From: Enhygromyxa salina
GTDB taxonomy: Bacteria; Myxococcota_A; Polyangia; Nannocystales; Nannocystaceae
Direction of reading: 5' to 3'
DNA length: 42,422 nucleotides
Assembly: GCF_002994615.1 (NCBI RefSeq)
Contig: NZ_PVNK01000057.1
Coordinates: 1-42,422, forward strand
Positions 8,098-39,171 of the stretch are shown in pieces. The translations under genes and the position numbers were made by a program. Each line of letters starts with the position of its first letter. The stretch's first letter is position 1. The notes beneath the pieces are model-generated. The model worked only from the letters and a program-made list of their open reading frames with translations. It searched no databases and was not told the DNA's origin.

Positions 8098-11000
8098 GAC
8101 GGTCCTTGGTCGAGCTCGGCGGCGAGCAGCGCTTCGAGCTCGGCCTCGGACAGCCCGGCGAGCTCGGGGTCGGCAGGCTCGGCGGCGACGCGCGCGTCTG
8201 GACGCGGCGCGTCGAGCTCGAGCGTGGCGATGAGGAAGCTCGCGAGGGCGAGCACGCTCGGGTGTTCGAACGCGACGGTCGGCGCCAGGCTCAGGCCCAA
8301 GCTGCGCTCGAGCTCGTTGCGCAGGGCGACGCTCGAGACCGAGTCCATGCCAAGCTCGAACAAGCCCGCGGCCTCGTCGATCGCCTCGCCGCTCGCGTGA
8401 CCCAGCTGCGCCGCGACTGCGCCGCAAAGCTCGGTCACGAGCAGCGCCCAGCGATCGCGGAGCTCGGTCTCGACGAGGCGCGCGTGGAGCGGGCCGCGGC
8501 CGTGGGGCTCGGGCTCTTCGAGCGCGAGGCCGTCGAGCAGCGGGCGCGCGCCGTAGCTCTCGAGCACGGGCTTGAACATCCGCCAGTCGACGGGGCCGAG
8601 CGCCAGCTGCGGACGATCGGCTCCGAGCAGGCGCTCGAGCGCGGCGAGGAATTGCGCGGCCGGGGCGACGCCCAGACCCATGCGCGCGGCGTAGCGCTGG
8701 ACCTCAGCGGTGGTCATGCCGGCGCCGGCCCAGCCGCCCCAGTTGAGGGCCAGGCCCGGGAGCCCGAGGCCGCGGCGGTGATGCATGAGCACGTCGATGA
8801 AATGGTTGGCGCCGTCGTAGGGCCCGAGCTGAGCCGCGCCCCAGACCGAGGCCATCGACGAGAAGCCGACGAAGTGATCGAGCTCGAGCTCGGCGGTCAG
8901 CTGGTGGAGCGCCCAGCTGCCCGCGACCTTGGCCCGGTAGCCGGCCTCCACTTGGGCAGAGCGGGTGTCCGCGAGCGGGCGCGGCTCGCTGACACCCGCG
9001 CAGTGAAACACGCCGCGCAGCGACGCGAGCCCGGGCCCCCGGGCGAGGACCGAGGCGAGGGCCTTCGGGTCGCCGACATCAGCGACCGCGATCTCGACCA
9101 CGGCACCGCGGGCGCGCAGCTGCTCGACGGCCAGCCAGCGCGCGAGCATCGGGTCGTCGGGCGCGGGGCGCTCGACCGGGAGCCCGCGACGACCGAGGAG
9201 CACGAGCCGGCCCGCGCCGGCCTCGAACAGGCGCTCGGCCAGCTGCAAGCCGACGCCGCCGAGCCCGCCGGTGACCAGGTAGGTCCCGTCGCCGCGCAGC
9301 CGCAGCGGGCCCGGGTCGGGCGGAGGCGCCGCGCGACACAGACGCTGGACGAAGCGCTGCTCGTCGCGGTACGCGACGGCTTCCTCGCGATCGTCAGCGC
9401 CGAGCTCGGCGAGGATCCTGCGGGGGTCGTCGCGGTGCGGCTCGGCGGCGAGGTCGAGGCCGCGGACATCGACGCCCGGGTGCTCGAGGCCGATCGACCG
9501 GGCCAAGCCCCACAGCGGCGCGGCGGCCAACCCCGAGGGGGTGAGCGAGGCCGCCGGCCGAACCGGCTGGCTCGCCCGCGTGACCAGCTGCAGGCGCAGC
9601 TTGCCGCCCTCGTTGATCAAGGCGTGGGCGAGGTCGAGCAGCAGCCGCGCCCGCGCGTCGACCCGAGCCGGCAGCTCGGCCGCGTCGACGTCGTCGAGCT
9701 GCAGCAGCACGACCGCTCGCAGCGGGCCCCGCTCGCGGGCGCGGCGGAGCGCGTGATGGCAGGCGTCGAGATCGACGAGGGTCGCGGCGTCGATCCCCAG
9801 GGCGTCGGACCCCGCGGCGGCGAGCTGATCGACGCAGGCCCCCGCGAGCGCGAGCTCGTCCGCGATCACCAAGGTCACGCCCGTGAGCGCGCGGGGATCG
9901 GCGGCGGCGCAGGGCGTCCAGTCGAGGGTGTAGAGCCAGTCGGGGAGCAGGCGGTCGACGGCGGCCCGCGCGAGCTCGAGGTCGCCGCGGCCGCTCAGCT
10001 CGAGCTCGGCGTGGGTGAGCGGGACGCCCCCGGCGTCGTAGACCGTGAGCGCGGCCGGGCGCGGCCGAGCGCGGGACTCGCCGGGTTCGGCGGGCGCGAG
10101 GCGGGCGTGGATCCACGCAGGCGGCTCGTGGTCCTCGCCCCCGAGCTCGACGACGCGGGTGATCGCGGCGAGCGAGGGGAGCTGACCGGGGACCGGCGGG
10201 GCGCCGCGATCTTGGCTGAGCTCGGCGAGCACCCAAAGGCCCGCCTCGACGGCGGCGGAGCGCCGGCGAGGCCCCCGGGGCGGATCGAGTTCGACGCGGA
10301 CGAGGCGCTCGAGCCCCTCGAGCTCTGGGCCCGCGCGAAGCTCCCCGCCGGCGGCCACGGCCCGCGGAAGCTCGACGCCGCGGGCAGCCAGACGCGACCA
10401 CAGCTGATCGTCGCGGCGGTGGCAGCGAGCCAAGAGCTGGTCGAAGTCCTCGAGCTCCGGCACCTCCCGCTCGGCCCTGGGCATCAGCCGGGCCCGGCCA
10501 CGGCGGCGAAATTCGTCGGACCCGCGCCGGGCAAAGAGCTGGACCGCGGCCCCGCGGGCGCCGGCCTCGGGCGCGTCGAGCACGAGCTGGAGCTCGACGC
10601 TCGCGTCGGCCTCGGCGATCACCGCCCCCTCGAATTCGAGCGCGCCCAGCTCGAGCGCCTCCGCGGGCCAGGTCGCCCGCGCGGCGGCCTCGACCAGCTC
10701 GAGCAGATAGGCGGCAGCGAGGACCTGCGTGCCCTGCAGCTCGATCACGGGCACGGGCGAGGGCGAAGGGCCCGGGCCGCAGTCGAGCTGCCAGATCGTG
10801 CGCCCCGGATCCGCGGCGCTGTCGAGCCGCCGCCCGAGCAAGGGGTCGAGGCGAGCGTCGCGGTGGGGCCGGCCAGGCTCGACGTAGCGCCCGGCGGCCA
10901 GCCAGTGTCGGCGCCGTTGCCAGGCCTGGCCCGGGAGCGCGACGGCCCGGCTGCCGTGCGGGTGGAGGCCGGTCCAGTCGACCTCGACGCCCGCGACGTA

Positions 11001-14000
11001 GAGCTGGGCGAGGCCGGCGAGGAGCGTGGCCCGCTCGCCGCCGCCGCGCTCGAGCGAGGCCACGCGGGTCATCGCGCCGCCTCGCGGCCGCAGGATCTGC
11101 TCGATCGCGCCGAGCATCATCGGATCGGGGCTGACCTCGACGAAGCTGTCGAAGCCGGCCGCGCCCATGCGCTCGATCGTCGCCGCGAAGTAGACCGGCT
11201 CGCGCAGGTTTCGGACCCAGTAGTCGCCGTCGAGCAGCTCCGCGTCGACGCGCTCGGCCAACACCGTCGAGTAAAACGCGATCGTCGGCGCGCGCGGCTC
11301 CAGCGAACTCAGGGCCTCGGCGAGCTCGGGGAGCAGGGGATCGAGCTGGGGGCTGTGACCCGCGCCGCGGGTCCCGGCCATGACCCGGGCGAACACGTTG
11401 GCGCCGCGCAGATCGGCGACCAGGGCCTCGACGGCCGCGTTCGCGCCCGAGACCACCGTCAGCCGCGGGCTGTTCGAGGCGGCGACCGACAGCGCTCGCC
11501 CCTCGATCCGAGCCCGGGTCTGGTCGAGGTCGAGGCCGACGACGGCCATCTTGCCCTCGCCCTCGACCCGCGCGATCAGGCGGCTGCGCGCGACGACGAT
11601 CCGCATCGCGTCGTCGAGCTCGAGCATCCCAGCCACGTGCGCGGCCGCGATCTCCCCCATGCTGTGACCGACGACCGCCTCCGGGTCCACGCCCCAGCGA
11701 CGCCAGCGCTCGGCCACGGCGATCTGCACGGCCAGGACCAGCGGCTGGACCACGCTGACCGAGGCCCACCGCTCTTCGTCGTCGGTCGTCAGCAGCTCGA
11801 GCAAGCCCGGCATCCCGACCCGCTCGGCCGCGGCGGCGCTGGCCTCGAGGCTCGCGCGGAACTCGGGCTCGCGGGCGAGGAGCTCGCGGCCCATGCCCAG
11901 CCAGTGGCTGCTGTGACCCGAGAACACGAAGGCGACCCGCGCCCGGGCGTTGGCGCCGGTGAACCACCCGCCGTGAGCGCGGCCTTCGAGGTAGGCGTCG
12001 AGGGCCTCGAGCAATTGAGACGAGGTCGCCCCGGTGATCGCCAGGCGGTGCTCGAGGTGGGCGCGGCGCAGCGCCGCGGCTCGGCACAGCTGCGCGAGCT
12101 CGGCGAGGGACTCGCAGGCCTGAAGGCGCGCGCGATAGGCTCGCGCGAGCTCGCGCAGGGCGGCCTCACTCCGGGCCGAGATCGGCAGCAGCAGCGCGTC
12201 GCCGCCGTGTTCGGCGTCGGCGTCGGCCTCGGCCTCGGCCGCGGCCTCGGGCTCGCGTTGGCTTGGCCCCCGAGCGCTCTCGAGGATCAGGTGAGCGTTG
12301 GTCCCGCTCATCCCGAAGGCGCTCACGCCCGCGAAGATCGGACCGGCGGGCAGGGCTTCGACGGTGGTCGGCAGCCGCAGCGCGACGGCGCCGGGATCGA
12401 TCGCGGGGTTGAGGGTCTCGAAATTGCGCTGCGGCGGCAGCTCCCGGCGGCCCAAAACCAGCGCAGCCTTGACCAGGGCGACCACCCCAGCCGCGGCTTC
12501 GAGGTGACCAAAGCTGGCCTTGGCGGCGCCGAGCCACAGGGGCTGATCCGCTCGACGCCCGCGACCGAGCTCGGCGACGAGCGCGTTGGCCTCGATCGGA
12601 TCGCCGAGCCTGGTCCCAGTCCCGTGGGTCTCGACGTAGTGGATCGCGGCTGGCTCGACGCGCGCGTCGGCGAGCGCGGCCCGGATCACGCCGCGCTGGG
12701 CGGCGCCGTTGGGCACCGTGAGGCCCGCCGCGCGACCGTCATGGTTGATCGCCGAGCCACGGATCAGCGCGAGGATCCGATCGTCCTCGCGCTCGGCGTC
12801 GGACAGCCGCTTGAGCACGACCATGGCCCCGCCCTCGCCACGCACCATGCCGTCGGCGGCGGCGTCGAAGGCCTTGCAGCGCGAGTCCAAAGCGAGGGCG
12901 CCCAGACGCGCGTACATGACGTCGATCGTCGGAGTCAGGATCAAGTTCACGCCGCCCGCGAGGGCGAGGTCGGACTCGCCGCGTCGCAGGCTCTGGACCG
13001 CGAGGTGGGTCGCAACGAGCGAGGACGAGCACGCCGTGTCGAGCGCAATCACGGGCCCCTCCAGGCCGAGGAAGTAGGCCAGGCGTCCGGCGGCGGTGTT
13101 GGCCGCGTTGCCGGTGCTGACGTAGGTGTCGAGCTCGGCGAGCGAGCCCTGGGTCGCGAGCTGCGCGTAGTCGGCCGTGGCGATCCCGAGGAACACCCCG
13201 GTCGCGGAGCCGAGCAGGCGATCGGGGGCCTGGCCGCCATGCTCGAGGGCCTCCCAGCCGAGCTCGAGCACCAGGCGGTGCTGGGGATCGAGGGCGGCCG
13301 CCTCCGCGGGTGAGATCTTGAAGAAGGCGGCGTCGAAATCGGCCACGTCGAGGCCGCGAAGGAAGCCGCTGCGCCGACCGTAGGTCTTGCCTGGCGCCGC
13401 TGGATCGGCGTCGTAGAAGCGATCGTGATCCCAGCGCTCGGCCGGCGGCTCGCTGGTCGCGTCGGCCCCGGTGCGCAGGCCTTGCCAGAAGCTGTCGAGG
13501 TCGTTGGCGCCGCCAGGGAAGCGGCACGCCATGCCGACGATCGCAATCGCCTCGTCGTCGCCAGCGCGACGGATGATCGCGGGCCCGCCCGCGGGCCGCT
13601 CAGCGGCCGCGGCGACGGCCTCGAGGTGGTCAGCGATCGCCTCGAGCGTGGGGTGATCAAACACCAAGGTCGCCGCGAGCCGGAGGTCGAAGCGGGCCTG
13701 GAGCCGAGCCCGGAGCTCGACCGCCATGATCGAGTCGAGGCCGAGCTCGAACAGGCCGACGCGGGGTGACAGGGCCTGGTCTGGGCTCAGACCGAGGACC
13801 GCGGCGACCTCCTGGTGAAGCGCGTCGACCAGCGCCGCCCGCGACTCCGGGCGACGTGGGCGCGACTCGGGGACTGGCGGCGCGGACAACTCGCCAGCAG
13901 GAGGCGCCGAACTCGGCCGCGCGAAGCCATCGTCGAGCCAGCAGCGCCGGCCCTGCCACGGATAGCTGGGCAGCCCCACGAAGCGATCACGATCCTCGGC

Positions 14001-16615
14001 GAGGGACTCGAAGTCGAGGGCGCAGCCGTGGACGTGGAGCTCGGCGAGGCAGCGGTGGAGCGCGTCGGCGGCCCCGTCCTCGCGCAAGGTCGCGACGACG
14101 TCGACCTGCTCCTCGGCCGCCTCGGCGATCGCGTCGAGGTGGGCGCTGAGGCTCGGGTGCGGGCCGATCTCGACGAACAGGCGGTGGCCGTCCGCGAGCG
14201 CGGCCGCGACGGCGTCGGCGAATTTCACCGCTGAACCAACGCCGCGGGTCCAGTACGCGGCGTCGAGCTCGGGCCCCCGGACCCGGGCCCCGGTCACGGT
14301 GCTGTAGAGCGGCAAGCTGGCCGCGCGAGGCTCGACGCGACCGAGACCGGCGCGCAGCGGCCCCGCGAGCGCCTCCATCTGCGGGCTGTGAAACGCATAG
14401 TCGAGGGCCAGGCGACGGTGGCGGACGCCGTCCTCGGCGAGGGCGCGCAGGGCCTGCGCGAGGGCCTCGGCGTCGCCTGCCACGACCGTGGACGACGGGC
14501 CGTTGACCGCAGCGATCGCGAGCCGGCCCGCGCTGCGATCGACGAGCGCGCGCGCTCGGTCGACGCCGAGGGCGACGGCCGCCATCGCGCCGCGGCCGTG
14601 GTTGGCCTCCATCACCCGGCCACGCGCGCAAGCCAGGCGCATGGCCTGGTCGAGGTCAAGCACGCCAGCGAGCTGCGCGGCCGCGAGCTCGCCGACGCTG
14701 TGCCCGATCACCGCCGCCGCTTCGACCCCCCACCCGGCCAGGCGCGCGGCGATCGCCAGGCTCATGGCCAGCAGCGCCGGCTGGGCGACACGGGTGTGGT
14801 TCAGTCGGCAGCGCTCGGGCTCGGCGATGAGCTCATCGATCAGCGCGAGATCACCGTGCTCGCGCGCGAGGGCGTCGCAGGCCCGCAAGACCTGACCCGC
14901 GAGAGGATCGTCGACGAGCGCGCGGCCCATGCCGGGCCAGACCGAGCCCTGGCCCGCGCAGACCAGCACCGGGCGCCGGGCCTGGCCGCGACCCAGGCTC
15001 ACGGCGGCGCTCGCTCGGCCCTCGGACACAGCCCGCAAGCCCGCGGCGAGCTCGGCCCCGCTCCGACCCCGGACGACGAGGCGATGCTCGACGAAGTGAG
15101 TCCGCCGCGTCGCCGCGCTGGTGCAGACGTCACCCGGGTCGCGCTCGGCCTCGAGCACCGCCGCGCAGCGCCGCGCGAGCTCGGTCAGCGCCCCGGGGCT
15201 CCTGGCCGACAGCGGCAGCAGGTAGACCCGGCCGGCGGAGCTCGGGCTGCGCGGCTCGCAAGCTGGCGCCTGCTCGACGATCACGTGGGCGTTGGTCCCC
15301 GACATGCCAAACGCGCTCACGCCCGCGCGGCGTGGGCCGCCGTCCGAAGCCGCCGGCCACGGCCGCGGCGCGGTCGGGAGCTCGAAGCGCGTCAGGGCGC
15401 TCGCTGGCGCGTGGGGGTTGAGCGCGTGGAAGTGGAGGTTGGGCGGGATCAGGCCGCGCTCGAGACACACGGCGGCCTTGATCACCCCCGCGAGCCCCGC
15501 GGCGGCCTCGAGGTGACCGAGGTTGCTCTTGAGCGCGCCAAGCACGATCGGCGCGTCGTCATCGGACGACGCGAACACATCGGCGAGGGCCTCGAGCTCG
15601 ATCGGATCGCCGAGCGCCGTGCCTGTCCCGTGGGTCTCGATCAGGCCGAGGCTGGCCGCGGGCAGGCCGGCGTCGCTGAGCGCCCGGCGCAGGAGCTGGC
15701 GCTGGGCCAGGACGTTGGGCGCGGTCAAGCCGGTCGAGCGCCCGTCCTGGTTGCTGGCGGTGCCGCGGACCACGGCGGCGATCGGATCGCGATCACGCAG
15801 CGCGTCGGACAGGCGCTTGAGGACCACGGCCGCGCAGCCCTCCCCGCGCACGAAGCCGTCGGCGCCGGCGTCGAAGGCCTTGCAATACCCGTCGGCTGCG
15901 AGCGCCCCGCTGCGCCCGAGCAGGCCGCTGCTGGTCGGCGTGAGCAAGAGCTGGACGCCCGCCGCGATCGCGACCTCGGTCTCGCGCCGGCGCAGGCTCT
16001 GAACCGCGAGGTGCAAGGCCACGAGCGAGGACGAGCAGGCCGTGTCGAGGGTCAGGCAGGGGCCGCGAAAGCCCAGGTGGTAGGCCAGGCGCCCCGAGGC
16101 GAACGAGGCCCCGACCCCGGTCAGCGTGTAGATGTCGCTGCGCTCGGCGGGCCCGGTCAGGCTCAGCTCGGCGTAGTCGCTAGCGCCCAGGCCCACGAAC
16201 ATGCCGACGCGATCGGCGGGCAGCGCAGCGGGGACCAGGCCACCGCGCTCGAGCGCCTCCCACACGACCTCGAGCAACAAGCGCTGCTGGGGGTCGATCG
16301 CCGCGGCCTCGCGCGGGGCGATCGCGAAGAACTCGGCGTCGAACTCGGCGACCTCGTCGAGGTAGCCGGCGCGCGGGAGCCCAGCGAGCTCGCCGAAGCG
16401 CGCGGGCGGGGCCTCGCGGACCGCGTCATGGCCGGCGAGCAGGGCCTCGAACAGCTGCTCGGGCGAGCGGATCGCGGGCGGCAGTCGGCAGCCCATGCCG
16501 ACGATCGCGATCGGCTCGCGGGTCGCCCGGCGCTGGCGCTCGAGCTCGGAGCGGAGCTCCGCGAGGCGTCCGAGGGCGAGCTGCAGCCGGGTCCGATAGT
16601 CTTCGAGGGTCGTGG

Positions 16616-16619
<4 letters not shown>
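8094..16619 (-). CDS. type I PKS, two modules: KS-AT-ACP, KS-AT-DH(inactive)-KR-ACP
   Basis: A 2841-residue cytosolic PKS. The N-terminus (1-34) is a charged helix of docking type. Module 4: KS Cys195, AT Ser641 (GHSVGE) with YAFH (741-744), ACP Ser963, and no reductive domain. Module 5: KS Cys1197, AT Ser1653 (GHSMGE) with the rare GAGH (1752-1755) at the specificity position, a dehydratase-like domain whose catalytic His is Ile1959, a KR with GGLGGVG (about 2449) and Tyr2601, and ACP Ser2760. The C-terminus ends in an acidic helix (SEAELEALLAAELD) that probably docks with the next PKS. Its ATG overlaps the stop of the giant hybrid gene (ATGA), and no strong ribosome site is visible there, so translation is probably coupled. 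The gene continues the chain begun by the giant hybrid protein. Confidence 0.95.
8103..8107 (-). promoter_or_regulatory. ribosome binding site of the last PKS gene
   Basis: Minus-strand AAGGA, 5 bases before the ATG at 8097, inside the end of the preceding PKS gene. Confidence 0.5.
8220..13556 (-). other. PKS module 5: KS-AT(GAGH)-DH0-KR-ACP
   Basis: The KS is intact although its third motif reads KASFGH instead of KSNIGH (Lys and His retained). The AT has SGHSSHW where most have SGQGSQW and GAGH where malonyl ATs have HAFH and methylmalonyl ATs have YASH. The DH has lost His (Ile1959), Pro (Ala) and the second-motif Asp (Glu, in VEAGLW). The KR keeps Ser, Tyr2601 and Asn but reads GVSEP instead of an LDD motif, so its stereochemical type cannot be called. 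Predicted: beta-hydroxyl. Confidence 0.8.
13611..16517 (-). other. PKS module 4: KS-AT(malonyl)-ACP
   Basis: A minimal module with intact KS (DTACSSS, ETHGTGT, KSNLGH), malonyl-type AT (GHSVGE, YAFH) and ACP (GLDSI). The ACP follows the post-AT linker YPWQGRR with only about 60 residues between them, so no reductive domain fits. It should leave a ketone at C7 of the predicted chain. Confidence 0.88.
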
Positions 16620-38016
<21,397 letters not shown>

Positions 38017-38020
<4 letters not shown>

Positions 38021-39171
38021 GTCGGGTTGATCGCAAAGACGTGAAAGAACCCACCGCCACCCGCGGCCGCGTGGCGGACCAGCTCGGGGACCGTGTCGAA
38101 GCTCCAGACCTCGTCGTCGACCGGCGGCAGCCAGCCCTCGGCCTCGGCGTAGGCGATCGCGGCCAGGCCCTGGCGGTAGCGGGCGTAGTGGGTGTGGACG
38201 AACTGGTGGCGCGCGATGCACTCGGACGCACGCAAAAACGACAGGTCCATGCCCAGCTTCCAGCCGGCGCTGGTCACCACCCCCTGGCGCGCGAGCACCT
38301 TGAGGGTCGCCCGGTGGACCGGCGCGCCGATGAAGTCGATGAACACGTTGACGCCCGCGCCCTCGGTGATCCCCGCGACCGCCCGCTCGAACGCGAGCTC
38401 GCTGGCCAGGTAGGCCCGGCGGTAGTCGAGCTCGGCGGCGAAGCGCGGCGCGTCGAAGTGGAGGTCCGGGAAGGCCCCGCGGTCGAGGGCCGTGATCCCG
38501 GCGGCCTCGATCAGCGCGCGCCGGGCCGCGCTCGCCGACAGCTGCACGGTCCGGCAGCCGAAGCGGCGGGCCAGATCGAGCTCGACCATCGTGGTCCCGC
38601 CGCCCCAGCCAAACACCCACGGCCGCGCCAGCTCGTCGACGTCGAGCTGGAGGCGCAAGGTCCCGTAGGCCAGCTCCCAATTCGACCACGCGGTGATCGA
38701 CGCGCCCGAGAACGCGGCCCAGCGAGGCAGGGGGTGGCGGGTGTCCGCGGGGACCGGGATCAGCTCGTGACGACGAATGATCATCCGCGTCGCCATGCAG
38801 CCCATGGTCCCCGGCGCGTCATAGCCAAGGGCCAGGATCGGGTAGCCGAATTCGTCGACGACCGACGCGCAGAACAACATCATCAGCTGGCCGGGGACCA
38901 GATCGTCGATCGCCTCGCCAAGCTCGAGCACTCGAACCACGCCGACGTTGCCGAGCACCACCCAGGGTTCGCGGCGCTGGCGGCAGACGTCGATCGGCTT
39001 GCGCTCGAGGGCGTGGCCGATGTTGCCCGCCCAGCAGCCAAACAGCGGCTCGACCAAGACCTCCTGACCGCGCGGCCGCGGCAGCTCGATGTCGTCGAGG
39101 ACCAGCTCCGAGGGCCCGCGCTGTCCAGGTCGCCCCGGATAGAGCTTCCAGGCCTTGGCGGCGACGGTCAT
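38017..39171 (-). CDS. stand-alone medium-chain dehydrogenase/reductase (enoyl reductase-like)
   Basis: A 384-residue protein of the MDR superfamily: N-terminal GroES-like part, then a Rossmann motif GWGGGT (188-193). No structural-zinc cysteine cluster is visible, so the quinone-oxidoreductase/enoyl-reductase side of the family is more likely than alcohol dehydrogenases. The late segment HTHYARYRQ (326-334) recalls the equivalent HFANYRE region of crotonyl-CoA reductase/carboxylases, but I do not see their Glu-containing carboxylation motif, so carboxylation is doubtful. None of the PKS modules here has an ER domain, so this protein could reduce an alkene in trans on a carrier, or make or adjust an extender or starter unit. 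ATGA overlaps link it to both the AT-less PKS upstream and the giant hybrid downstream. The substrate is unknown. Confidence 0.75.

Noticed and set aside
8098..8427. Upstream extension of the last PKS frame.
   Set aside because: It overlaps the ACP-coding end of the preceding PKS; the ATG at 8097 has AAGGA and the ATGA overlap.
38021..38689. Upstream extension of the giant hybrid reading frame into the reductase gene.
   Set aside because: The translated extension is Arg/Gly-rich antistructure inside the reductase gene, while the ATG at 38020 overlaps the reductase stop and begins recognisable FAAL sequence.
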